Shown here in pieces: positions 15,982-22,948 of a DNA stretch of 64,000 nt. The DNA comes from Candidatus Saccharimonadota bacterium (lineage in GTDB: Bacteria > Patescibacteriota > Saccharimonadia > Saccharimonadales > Saccharimonadaceae), in contig JAUCSD010000001.1 of NCBI GenBank assembly GCA_030445245.1, forward strand, positions 874,671-938,670. The letters run 5' to 3'. A program made the position numbers and the translations under genes. Within the stretch, counting starts at the first letter, position 1. Each line of letters begins with the position of its first letter. The notes below the pieces were generated by a model. The model did no database searches. It saw only the letters and a program-made list of their open reading frames with translations, and was not told where the DNA came from.

Positions 15982-16419
15982 TTACCCTCTCCGATTGCCG
16001 CCAAACAGGAAGTTCATCCATTGCTGGAAGTTGTCTGTCGGTTGAGTCGTTTGTACGGTACGGTTTGTCAGAAGCGTATCAGCCTTCTTTGCTGTTTCAC
16101 TATTAGGTGGTAGGATAATTGCCTTCTCACCCGGCTTAGCAAGCCCTAGACGGGCCCGAATGGCCAGCTCTTGATATTCAGCGCTTTTATAATATCGTTG
16201 CTCATAGGCGAGGTTCTGTGTCTGCAGATCGACGAGCTGAAGCTGGCGTGATTTATCATCAACACCCTTTTGGAGATCGAAGTTACGCTGCATCATTTCA
16301 ACCGAGCCCCAAGCCCAGCCACCACCAATCATCAAAGCAATAGCAATCACGACATTATTCATCGTGAGGTAGCGATACCGAATATGGTAGTAGATTTTGC
16401 GGATGTTTGTTTTTTTCAT
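15982..16419 (-). CDS. FtsB/DivIC-like septum formation protein
   Basis: A 145-aa single-pass protein: cytoplasmic basic start, one membrane helix (residues 21-38), a coiled coil (FDLQKGVDDKSRQLQLVDLQ, about 45-75) and then the FtsB/DivIC signature YYKSAEYQELAIRARLGLA followed by PGEKAIILPP. Such proteins connect division-site synthases in the septal membrane. A Gln/Thr-rich tail ends in FLFGGNRRG. It is convergent with the DUF347 gene and adjacent to a tRNA gene. Confidence 0.8.
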   Translation of the reverse strand: MKKTNIRKIYYHIRYRYLTMNNVVIAIALMIGGGWAWGSVEMMQRNFDLQKGVDDKSRQLQLVDLQTQNLAYEQRYYKSAEYQELAIRARLGLAKPGEKAIILPPNSETAKKADTLLTNRTVQTTQPTDNFQQWMNFLFGGNRRG

Positions 16420-16459
16420 GGTGTTCTTTTTTATTATAGCCCAACGGATAAGAATACGC

Positions 16460-16465
16460 TATAAT
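16460..16465 (+). promoter_or_regulatory. -10 box of the CAU tRNA gene
   Basis: TATAAT, 13 nt before the tRNA. Confidence 0.5.
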
Positions 16466-16478
16466 GTGCGAGGAGCAT

Positions 16479-16554
16479 GGGGGTGTAGCTCATCGGTTAG
16501 AGCAGGCGGCTCATAACCACTTGGTAGGTGGTTCGATTCCACCCACCCCCACCA
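16479..16554 (+). tRNA. tRNA with CAT anticodon, probably tRNA-Ile2 (lysidine type)
   Basis: A 76-nt cloverleaf with encoded CCA: acceptor GGGGGTG/CACCCCC, T arm GGTGG-TTCGATT-CCACC. The anticodon region GAGCAGGCGGCTCATAACC and the following CTTGGT closely follow E. coli tRNA-Ile2 rather than elongator tRNA-Met, so C34 is probably modified to lysidine and read as AUA. In the anticodon stem (GGCGG/CCACT) position 29:41 is a C/A mismatch. Elongator Met remains possible. Confidence 0.85.
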
Positions 16555-16559
16555 GAAAT

Positions 16560-16785
16560 GATTTTTTCGCTATCAATGAACCCTGCCCAGGGTTCATTTA
16601 GTTTATAGGTGATCTCGTACCTCTGTTGAACGTCCTTTCCTAAGTCTTTGATAGTGAAGTTCGAAAGGTAATTCCTCACTCTTTATCGTAGGTTTCCATA
16701 GCATTCGTCAACCTAAGACGAAACTCAATACCCGTTATAAACCGCTACGCTTCATCCACTGGCATACCTTCAGCTTTCTTCACTA
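16560..16785 (-). pseudogene. Decayed coding remnant beside the tRNA
   Basis: Minus-strand fragments in different frames read like one protein: GMPVDEA-stop-RFITGIEFRLRLTNAMETYDKE-stop, then after a frame change NYLSNFTIKDLGKDV and RYEITYKLNEPWAGFID. The last frame runs on into the tRNA, which it cannot encode. No family recognised. It may be the remains of a gene inserted next to the tRNA. A hairpin AATGAACCCTG/CAGGGTTCATT lies at 16575-16598 and could serve as a terminator. Confidence 0.3.
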
Positions 16786-16826
16786 TTAGAAATAAAATAG
16801 CTACCAAAGATTTGCTTAGAACAAAT

Positions 16827-17150
16827 CTAGTCGATCTGTTGCATGTAGTCTACAACTATAGCGATAATGGCTTGAACTGGCTCAGAACATTCTTTAAAGA
16901 AAAGTGATTCGAGAACAACGCTACCATGATCTCTAATAACCTGACTAATCATAGAGTGAATAAATGATTGTGTAGCACCATCAATACCAGCGAAATCAAG
17001 AATCACTTTTTTATCTTTCGCTAGATTGGACTCAATTTTCTTGACTCTTATGTCTCTACCTAGATCTTTATTCTCTGCAAATGGACCAACAATCTCCAAT
17101 AAGGAAATTGTTATTGAGTTGTCAGTGTTGAGGTCATTTACATCTATCAT
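16827..17150 (-). CDS. STAS-like DUF4325 protein
   Basis: A 107-aa protein. KKVILDFAGIDGATQSFIHSM matches the DUF4325 signature (hydrophobic-DF-x-G-hydrophobic, then S-F at the helix start), and LESLFFKECSEPVQAIIAIV is the usual C-terminal part. DUF4325 proteins occur next to HATPase genes and resemble anti-sigma-factor antagonists, so a partner-switch role is inferred. It starts 4 bp inside the ATPase gene at 17147, so the pair is co-translated. Confidence 0.6.
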   Translation of the reverse strand: MIDVNDLNTDNSITISLLEIVGPFAENKDLGRDIRVKKIESNLAKDKKVILDFAGIDGATQSFIHSMISQVIRDHGSVVLESLFFKECSEPVQAIIAIVVDYMQQID

Positions 17151-17695
17151 ATAAACCTGGCCTTTCTATACCTTTCTTTACGTCGCTCTTTTACCGCTTG
17201 AGAATATGTACTTTGGATTAATGTCAGGAGATTAGTGAACGCCTCAGTAGAGTTGAGGTTGATATCAATCCCGACGACCGTACCCTGCCAGTAAGGTAAA
17301 TTATCTTTCTCCGAGTGCTTGTCCCTTTCTGGGTCGGCACGTAGCCTCTTCTTGGGGTTCTTCAGCAGTTTGTACATAGACGAGCCGCTGTATACCAAGA
17401 ATAGGTCTTCGTTAATCGAGGCAATCGACTTAATGAAGAAGAGACCGGCACCGGCGTTATAATCCGTACCACCTTCCCTTGTAGTGGTACCAGTTATACC
17501 TGGCACGAGAGCATATTTAATAGCCTGAAGGTCGTCTTTTGGATGATACGTGTCCACCATACTCGCCGCTATACCAATACCTGAATCGACAATACCTATA
17601 CGAATAGTATTGGTTTTCTTGTAGTACTGAACCGCCACAATAGCACCGGCGTCCGGGAATGAGTTCATTTGCCTTTCAGCCGGGATTCCCGGCAC
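17147..17695 (-). CDS. GHKL-type ATPase domain protein, probably 5'-truncated
   Basis: A 182-aa ATP-binding domain: IGIVDSGIGIAASM is the G1 box, AGLFFIKSIAS the G2 box, and GTVVGIDINL a closing strand. The N-box region is short and odd (ERQMNSFPDAG, where E-x-x-x-N-S-x-x-H-A would be expected). Upstream on the same strand a 46-codon open stretch (LEQSLIELFKLLVAY...) ends at a stop, so the N-terminal half of the gene appears lost. The only start is a GTG at 17695. It is paired with the STAS-like gene at 16827. May be a decaying kinase of a partner-switch pair. Confidence 0.5.
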   Translation of the reverse strand: MPGIPAERQMNSFPDAGAIVAVQYYKKTNTIRIGIVDSGIGIAASMVDTYHPKDDLQAIKYALVPGITGTTTREGGTDYNAGAGLFFIKSIASINEDLFLVYSGSSMYKLLKNPKKRLRADPERDKHSEKDNLPYWQGTVVGIDINLNSTEAFTNLLTLIQSTYSQAVKERRKERYRKARFI

Positions 17696-17942
17696 ATTTT
17701 ACACCCGTCAAGTCAAACATAAGTGGTATAAAACACATGGTTAGACTTGCAAATGAGCGAAAAGATCCTAATAAATGATCACGTGCTCATGCTTCGTCGG
17801 AATAGATGATGAAACGTCATTCTCAATCATATTTATATCCATAGAGTATGCAACAAGCAGCTTAAATAGTTCGATTAAGCTCTGTTCCAGCCCCACTATA
17901 CATACATGCTATAAGAAAGTCTCACAGATAGGGGCTTTTTTG

Positions 17943-18503
17943 TTATTTCTTAGATAAAGACTTAAACAATGTTGCGTTATTCAGATCATCCTGAATGGCA
18001 CGGCACAGTATCACCAACCCGTGAATGTCCGCAGCCCTCTCGCTACCGACGGCCACGAGAGAAGAATCGGATTGTTGTTTTACCAAAGCAACGGCGGCCG
18101 ATGTGTCGTGATAGTTTTCTAATTCCACGTCGGCGAATCGTTTCGCAAGATACTCACTGCACTGCGACAAGGCAACGGGATGTGAGATGATTTTCCTCAC
18201 CTTGCTCAGATCAGTAAGAGGAAGACCTATGATATGTTGTTCGATAGGAAGAAGATACTCACCCTCCGTGGTTAAATCGTTATTATCCAGAAGCATCTTC
18301 ACTTCATGAATCTCACCATGGTTACTATTGCTCACTGCAACAAATATTTTATCTACTTCACCGCTTGCTAGCTTAGAAAAAGTTTCTTCAAAAGATTGGC
18401 AATAGACAAGCGTCACTGGTTGTTTGTAGTAGCGCATCGCCGCGATCTCGTGAAACGAGGCTCTGTCGCCCTGAATGGCGACTGTGATGGTATTGTTTTG
18501 CAT
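17943..18503 (-). CDS. Prephenate dehydratase-like domain protein, no ACT domain
   Basis: A 186-aa protein matching the catalytic part of prephenate dehydratase (prephenate to phenylpyruvate, phenylalanine synthesis): IQGDRASFHEIAAMRY, YCQSFEETF, a changed ENS segment (VSNSNHGEI), HIIGLPLTDL, SHPVALSQC, YHDTSAAVALV, and the end IQDDLNNATLF. The catalytic TRF motif reads TLF, and the protein stops nine residues after its Thr, without the regulatory ACT domain. No other aromatic-pathway gene is in the window. An AGGAGA site precedes the ATG, and a Phe-rich leader ORF lies 64 bp upstream. Either a reduced enzyme or a prephenate/Phe-binding derivative. Confidence 0.75.
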   Translation of the reverse strand: MQNNTITVAIQGDRASFHEIAAMRYYKQPVTLVYCQSFEETFSKLASGEVDKIFVAVSNSNHGEIHEVKMLLDNNDLTTEGEYLLPIEQHIIGLPLTDLSKVRKIISHPVALSQCSEYLAKRFADVELENYHDTSAAVALVKQQSDSSLVAVGSERAADIHGLVILCRAIQDDLNNATLFKSLSKK

Positions 18504-18561
18504 TAAATAGTTCTCCTGAAATTAGGTGGTTGGCTGAATAGAAATAGTGAAGATTAAATAA

Positions 18562-18630
18562 TGCTGCTTAGGCAGCAAAAAACGAAAAGTAAAAAGAGTT
18601 TGAAGAAGTTAAACTTGTCTTTGAACTCTT
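18562..18630 (-). promoter_or_regulatory. Putative Phe attenuator RNA structures
   Basis: Two hairpins in the leader of the prephenate dehydratase-like gene. The upstream one (18594-18630) is followed by a 19-nt tract with fifteen T. The downstream one (18562-18577) has 6 bp and a 4-nt loop followed by ATTATTT. Either could be the terminator; ribosome position on the Phe codons would decide which forms. Confidence 0.4.
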
Positions 18631-18636
18631 AATCAT
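18568..18636 (-). CDS. Candidate Phe-rich leader peptide (attenuator)
   Basis: A 22-codon ORF from ATG at 18636 to TAA at 18568, starting MIKSSKTSLTSS and containing NSFYFSFFAA: four Phe (all TTT) and one Tyr within seven codons, as in pheA leader peptides. The Phe codons lie in the T-rich tract of an imperfect hairpin formed by AAGAGTT (18630-18624) and AACTCTT (18600-18594). A second hairpin, TGCTGC/GCAGCA (18577-18562), overlaps the stop. It lies just upstream of the prephenate dehydratase-like gene. No clear Shine-Dalgarno. Strong by context, unproven. Confidence 0.55.
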   Translation of the reverse strand: MIKSSKTSLTSSNSFYFSFFAA

Positions 18637-18824
18637 TACATTAATGATAACACACTGATTATTGTGGTTTTGACTTCAATCACAACACCCTACTAAAAAA
18701 TAATCTACAGAATCCTTATGTTCTATCTGACAAACTATTGATTTTATTCTTAAATTGTATAGTATGAATAAGTTGTTCCCCCCCTTGAGGGAGGTTGAGC
18801 ATGTTCTTTGATTGATAGGTCCAT

Positions 18825-18871
18825 GGGATGAGAAGCTTGCACACATTTCTTGCGTGTATCCTTCTCATCCC
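18825..18871 (+). repeat. Perfect 11-bp inverted repeat in the leader of the GC-rich gene
   Basis: GGGATGAGAAG at 18825 and CTTCTCATCCC at 18861, with a second stem inside (GCACAC/GTGT-type). It is 50 bp before the start codon and is not followed by a T-run, so it looks like a leader hairpin or cassette end rather than a terminator. Confidence 0.7.
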
Positions 18872-18920
18872 GCGTCACTAGCGGCGCGATCAAGGATGAT
18901 GAACCCCGGAAGGGATAGGC

Positions 18921-19532
18921 ATGGCTGCAAAACTGGGCACACTGCTCTTCGAAAGGGCGGGGGTCGGTTTCCTGATCAAGGCAGGCACACCGGAAACCCT
19001 CACTATCGCCCCCTACCTCGAAGAGGCGGTGCTGTGGGCAAAAACGACGGGACTCTTTATTCCTCTCCGGCTGCCGCTCATGACCGACATGGTCGTCGAG
19101 TCGTCTTCCGACCAGGAGCGGCTCGCCAGAGGCTGGCAGGATCGCGTCGCAGGCGAGCACCAGCCGTACCTCGGACCCAAGCTCTCCACCTCGCTTCACA
19201 GCAACGTACGCACTCGCGCGCAACTGCTGCGCACGACTCCATCCATGACCGTCAATGATGGGAATGGATGGTTCAATCTCAAGAAGCGGGCTCGCCGCCA
19301 GGAAAAGACCTACGTGGATCTGGCCGAGCGATGGGCCCGCTTCATGGAGAAGGAGATGGGACCAGGACAAAGGAGGAAGGAACGTGGCATCGTCTACACG
19401 TCCCTCTTCCTCGCTGACGGCGATGGCGTGTTCGGCCCCAAGAACCGGGTCGCCGCACTCGCGCCGCTCCGTGACTTCTGGGTCTACTACGACAGCATGA
19501 TCGTTCCGTTCCTGGACGACTTCCGCTCCTGA
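18921..19532 (+). CDS. GC-rich orphan protein
   Basis: A 203-aa soluble protein of unknown function. Strong ribosome site (GGAAGGGAT). Notable parts: hydrophobic start LGTLLFERAGVGFLIKAG, a basic stretch (LKKRARRQEKTYVDLAERWA, about 120-140), and an end rich in aromatic and acidic residues (FWVYYDSMIVPFLDDF). No signal peptide or membrane helix. Its G/C at third positions far exceeds that of the genes around it. Large inverted repeats lie on both sides (18825-18871, 19548-19584, 19611-19654). Together with 7545 it seems to be a self-contained acquired cassette. The 295-aa frame on the other strand is taken as a shadow. Confidence 0.65.
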   Translation: MAAKLGTLLFERAGVGFLIKAGTPETLTIAPYLEEAVLWAKTTGLFIPLRLPLMTDMVVESSSDQERLARGWQDRVAGEHQPYLGPKLSTSLHSNVRTRAQLLRTTPSMTVNDGNGWFNLKKRARRQEKTYVDLAERWARFMEKEMGPGQRRKERGIVYTSLFLADGDGVFGPKNRVAALAPLRDFWVYYDSMIVPFLDDFRS

Positions 19533-19547
19533 CCCCAAGAGTGGTAC

Positions 19548-19584
19548 GTGGCCGGCATGGACGATATAACCCCATGTCGGCCAC
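19548..19584 (+). repeat. Inverted repeat downstream of the GC-rich gene
   Basis: GTGGCCGGCATGG pairs with CCATGTCGGCCAC; possible terminator stem without a T-tract. Confidence 0.55.
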
Positions 19585-19610
19585 CGGTGATCTATCATCA
19601 AAAAAGACGT

Positions 19611-19654
19611 GAGCCCTGGATGTGAGTGGATGAACATCCTCTTATCCTGGGCTC
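19611..19654. repeat. Second inverted repeat downstream of the GC-rich gene
   Basis: GAGCCCTGGAT pairs with ATCCTGGGCTC, one mismatch. On the left an A6 stretch lies at 19599-19604. Confidence 0.5.
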
Positions 19655-19697
19655 TATCAGATTGATCTCATTTCATTCCCCGTACTTATTCATGAAT

Positions 19698-19742
19698 ATC
19701 AAAAAAGCCCCTCAGGATGATTTGCGCATCCTTGTGGGGCTA
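19698..19742 (-). terminator. Terminator of the small conserved gene at 19800
   Basis: On the minus strand AGCCCCACAAGGATG pairs with CATCCTGAGGGGCT, followed by T6. Confidence 0.8.
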
Positions 19743-19799
19743 ATTTGGCACCTGTTTGTTTGATACTACTGTACCATTAAACGTGCTAATGTTTCAAGA

Positions 19800-20006
19800 T
19801 TATTTTTTCTTGCTGATTGTAAGGAAACCGTTACGTGGGTTCTCTTTTACTTCACGATCTTCTGGAAGATCGGTAGGTTCACCCTTTGCGTTCTTTTCTA
19901 CCTTAGCAAAAAAGTAGATAGTTTGTGGTTTACCACCACGCAGTGTGACTTCAGTCTTGTGCAAGTAGTAAGTGATACCCTTCGAGTTTGTGTGCTTGTA
20001 AGCCAT
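19800..20006 (-). CDS. Small conserved protein, Saccharibacteria type
   Basis: A 68-aa basic protein starting MAYKHTNSKGITYYLHKTEV and continuing with LRGGKPQTIYFFAK, a short beta-rich module, then KENPRNGFLTISKKK. I remember closely similar small proteins in Saccharibacteria, without a known function. A perfect AGGAGG site and a strong terminator point to high expression as a single gene. Size and charge would fit a nucleic-acid or ribosome-associated protein, but nothing proves this. Confidence 0.75.
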   Translation of the reverse strand: MAYKHTNSKGITYYLHKTEVTLRGGKPQTIYFFAKVEKNAKGEPTDLPEDREVKENPRNGFLTISKKK

Positions 20007-20073
20007 ATGGTCTTATACCTCCTGTTAGCTGTTACTTTGCTAGAGTACCGCCTCTGACGACCGGTGTCAACAT

Positions 20074-20718
20074 TTAAATACCCCTGTAATGCTGTTTTAA
20101 GAGTAAACGCAAGACGCCGAGACTGATCAAACGAGTAATAATCATGAGCACAATCACCAAGGCTACTGCCACTGACCAGCCAGCAAAATCGGGTGACCAG
20201 AGGGGGTCAGAGAAGTCATGACGGTACAAACTGGTGCTTGGAAGGGTTACGTTCTGCGCGGGGTCGGGAGAGGGCGGATATTTGGCCAGCTCATCTGTAA
20301 AACACTGAACGTAAGCCGGTGACCATACTTTATATTGTGGTTTACAAACGGCTTCGGCTTTGACATTAATGTTCCCATTTGGGTTGTTATCATTTGTCGC
20401 CGCGTCAACAATATCTTGTGCGTCTCGGCGGTACTGCCCTTCAAGATAAAAACCACCCGTCCCGCTGTTCATATGATCAGCTACGTAACGTTGTAAATCA
20501 TACAATCTAGCTTCGGTAGCACTTGCGTCGCCCTCTTTATCAGCCGTAAGGACGGCATCGCGTCGCTCAACCATGCCAATGTTATTTAGTCGTAAAAAGG
20601 TAGCTGCGACAAAGCTGACGAGCAAGAGTAATACAAGTAGCTGCCACGTCTTTATACGCTGCAACTGTCGGATACTCCTTTTGACTTGCCTTTTATCTGT
20701 CACTGAAAAACGTCCCAC
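20074..20718 (-). CDS. Two-helix membrane protein with extracellular domain
   Basis: A 214-aa protein: basic cytoplasmic start, helix about 26-42 (LLVLLLLVSFVAATFL), an extracellular region of about 125 residues with two cysteines (EAVCKPQYKVW, YVQCFTDEL), and a second helix about 180-203 (VAVALVIVLMIITRLI). The two Cys could form a disulfide outside the cell. No family recognised. It is divergent from the MurC-type gene at 20812, so a cell-envelope role is plausible but not shown. Confidence 0.7.
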   Translation of the reverse strand: MGRFSVTDKRQVKRSIRQLQRIKTWQLLVLLLLVSFVAATFLRLNNIGMVERRDAVLTADKEGDASATEARLYDLQRYVADHMNSGTGGFYLEGQYRRDAQDIVDAATNDNNPNGNINVKAEAVCKPQYKVWSPAYVQCFTDELAKYPPSPDPAQNVTLPSTSLYRHDFSDPLWSPDFAGWSVAVALVIVLMIITRLISLGVLRLLLKQHYRGI

Positions 20719-20795
20719 CTCGTGATACTTCTATTATTGTAGCATGAGCGCTATGGCTTGAAGAGATGAATCTTCCTGATATCGCTTGCGGTAAA

Positions 20796-20804
20796 TGATA
20801 TAGT
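20796..20804 (+). promoter_or_regulatory. Extended -10 box, leaderless start of murC
   Basis: TGATATAGT ends 7 nt before the ATG at 20812. The upstream ATG at 20806 would lie before the expected transcription start. Confidence 0.6.
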
Positions 20805-20811
20805 AATGAGT

Positions 20812-22065
20812 ATGAATATTTATTTTTCAGGAGTAGGTGGCGTTGGGATTGGACCTCTTGTCCATATCGCGCTCGATGCCGGATATACCGTACAAGGATC
20901 AGATGCAAACGAGAGCCCACTCACCCGCGAACTACGTAGCCGAGGAGTGAGTGTATCAATCGGCCAAGATGGCACCTTTTTAAAAGCGTGTCACGCCCAA
21001 CAGCCAATAGACTGGTATGTATACACCGCCGCCCTGCCTGCTGACCACCCAGAGCTTTTACTCGCACACGAACTCGGGATCAAGACTGCCAAACGCGACG
21101 AGCTACTAGCCCGCATCATAAAGGAGAAGAACTTAAAGCTGATTGCGGTAGCAGGTAGCCATGGCAAGACAACGACCACTGGCATGCTCGTATGGGCGTT
21201 TAAACAGCTGGGTGTCCCCATTAGCTACTCGATAGGTACAACACTTAGTTTTGGGCCAAGCGGCAAGTTTGATCCTAACAGCGAGTATTTCGTATACGAG
21301 TGTGATGAATTCGATCGCAACTTCCTTCATTTCTCTCCTCACGTCGCGCTAATTACTTCAGTCGATTACGATCATCCCGATACCTATTCAACTGAGGCAG
21401 ACTACCTCGATGCTTTCCGACAATTTGCATCCCAATGTCAGAAAGTTATTCTCTGGCAGAAGGATAACCGTGGACTCGATGTAACTGCTGATTCCGGCTG
21501 GGTACTTGATGAGAACGAAGTGCTCGACATCGCCTTGCCCGGCATTCACAACCGACGTAACGCAACCCTGGCCGTGAAGGCGTTTGAGTATCTCAAACTA
21601 GCATCAAACGAGCAGATCATTAGCATCCTTGCTCAGTTCCCTGGAACAAACCGTCGCTTTGAACAGCTGGGGAATAATCTGTATAGCGACTATGGTCACC
21701 ACCCGGTAGAAATCGCTGCGACGCTTCAGCATGCACGCGAAATATCCGATCATGTCGTACTTGTCTATCAACCTCATCAGAATGTTCGTCAACATGAAGT
21801 ACGAGAGCAGTATACTGACAGCTTCACGCTTGCCGAGAGGGTCTATTGGCTCCCAACTTATCTATCCCGAGAAGATCCTCATCTTTCAATTCTTTCTCCG
21901 GAAGAACTGACAAAAGACATCACAAATAAAGACGCCGTTCATATCGCTGAGCTAAACGACAAACTATGGAGCAATATTCAAGAAGCTCGGAATGAAGGTA
22001 AGCTTGTTCTTTGCATGGGTGCTGGAACGATCGATAAATGGGTCCGAGACCAACTTACGGCTTAG
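20812..22065 (+). CDS. murC: UDP-N-acetylmuramate--alanine ligase-type Mur ligase
   Basis: A 417-aa Mur ligase. N-terminal UDP-binding motif FSGVGGVGIGPL, ATP-binding loop AGSHGKTTTTGML (about 112-124), the ligase Glu/Asp segment VYECDEFDRNF, SVDYDHPDTY, and the C-terminal DYGHHPVEIAATL typical of MurC. MurC adds L-alanine to UDP-MurNAc in the cytoplasm. The protein is slightly shorter than the usual 450-480 aa, and Mpl (murein peptide ligase) is the alternative. Convergent with the Nudix-like gene, ends overlapping by 4 bp. Confidence 0.85.
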   Translation: MNIYFSGVGGVGIGPLVHIALDAGYTVQGSDANESPLTRELRSRGVSVSIGQDGTFLKACHAQQPIDWYVYTAALPADHPELLLAHELGIKTAKRDELLARIIKEKNLKLIAVAGSHGKTTTTGMLVWAFKQLGVPISYSIGTTLSFGPSGKFDPNSEYFVYECDEFDRNFLHFSPHVALITSVDYDHPDTYSTEADYLDAFRQFASQCQKVILWQKDNRGLDVTADSGWVLDENEVLDIALPGIHNRRNATLAVKAFEYLKLASNEQIISILAQFPGTNRRFEQLGNNLYSDYGHHPVEIAATLQHAREISDHVVLVYQPHQNVRQHEVREQYTDSFTLAERVYWLPTYLSREDPHLSILSPEELTKDITNKDAVHIAELNDKLWSNIQEARNEGKLVLCMGAGTIDKWVRDQLTA

Positions 22066-22739
22066 TTAGTCGGCCATTCGTGCTCGAACTCAGCAAAAAA
22101 ATACTCGTCTCCGAAGAAACTTCGGGCAATGACCTGTTCGACAGCCGGCGCCAAATCATACCTGCCCAGTTTTATTGGATCAACCCAGGCAATTGAGTCG
22201 TCTGAAAATGTCTTGTCTATCTCATAGCGAAATACATGGACGAAGGTTGTCGTAAGAGAAGTAGTGCCAGTTGATACGCGAATATAACAATCCCCTACGT
22301 GACGGACCTCGGGTTCCTGCAGACCAAGCTTTTGTGATGCGATGCGACGAGCAGCGACGTCGATTAATCCGTCTTCGACAAGCATGCTTCCATATGGCAC
22401 CGTCCAGGTATTCATGTATGGCTGTTTTTTGCGTTTTTGTAGCAACACTTGACCATCGCTATTTTGAATAATGAGCATCGCAATGACACTCGGTCGGTAC
22501 GGCGCCGACGCGCTCTTGCCTATCTGATCGACATATATAAGGCCGTTACGACCAAGAGCGTAGTACTTATCCAGTTTACGAATAAATCCAGCGTGGATGA
22601 GCAGCTTCAAATGATAACTAAAGAGGTTCGTATCAACCCGTGGTGGGCGAAGTTCACTAAAGCGAGCCGTTTGTTGGTGCGACAAAACGGTGAGAATATG
22701 TTTTTGCACCGGATGTTTTGGAATTATATTCTCATTCAT
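22062..22739 (-). CDS. Winged-helix protein with degenerate Nudix domain
   Basis: A 225-aa protein. Residues 8-75 look like a winged helix (VQKHILTVLSHQQTARFSEL, YHLKLLIHAGFIRKL). Residues 82-205 are a Nudix fold (VIAMLIIQNSDGQVLLQKRK). The Nudix box GSMLVEDGLIDVAARRIASQ lacks the catalytic Glu residues (R-R and S-Q where R-E and E-E are expected), so hydrolysis is unlikely. Such a combination resembles NrtR-type repressors, which sense a nucleotide metabolite through an inactive Nudix domain, but here the HTH is N-terminal. Upstream, 22740-22948 is very AT-rich and could hold an operator. Confidence 0.7.
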   Translation of the reverse strand: MNENIIPKHPVQKHILTVLSHQQTARFSELRPPRVDTNLFSYHLKLLIHAGFIRKLDKYYALGRNGLIYVDQIGKSASAPYRPSVIAMLIIQNSDGQVLLQKRKKQPYMNTWTVPYGSMLVEDGLIDVAARRIASQKLGLQEPEVRHVGDCYIRVSTGTTSLTTTFVHVFRYEIDKTFSDDSIAWVDPIKLGRYDLAPAVEQVIARSFFGDEYFFAEFEHEWPTN

Positions 22740-22932
22740 ATTTGACTCAAGTTATATGTTATATTAATTATTATCATACCATTATTACATTATTTTATAT
22801 CTGTTAAATTAATATCTAAGAAATATAGATATGATCAATGATATGAGACATATATTATTTATTTGACTAATCATTTATAAAACACATCGAAACATCATTC
22901 TGCCAGTTGGCTATCGATGCTCATGTTTAACA

Positions 22933-22941
22933 TGCTATACT
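22933..22941 (+). promoter_or_regulatory. Extended -10 box, leaderless start of the mscS-like gene
   Basis: TGCTATACT ends 7 nt before the ATG at 22949; no ribosome site. Confidence 0.6.
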
Positions 22942-22948
22942 AACAGAT

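Noticed and set aside
16497-16679. 60-aa frame on the minus strand
   Set aside because: It runs through the tRNA gene; only its upstream part is treated as a coding remnant.
17775-17957. 60-aa plus-strand frame
   Set aside because: No initiation signal; the region fits better as the lost 5' part of the minus-strand ATPase gene.
18750-19637. 295-aa open frame on the minus strand
   Set aside because: Antisense to the GC-rich gene at 18921. High G/C at third positions creates long shadow frames; no ribosome site and a low-complexity His/Arg-rich product.
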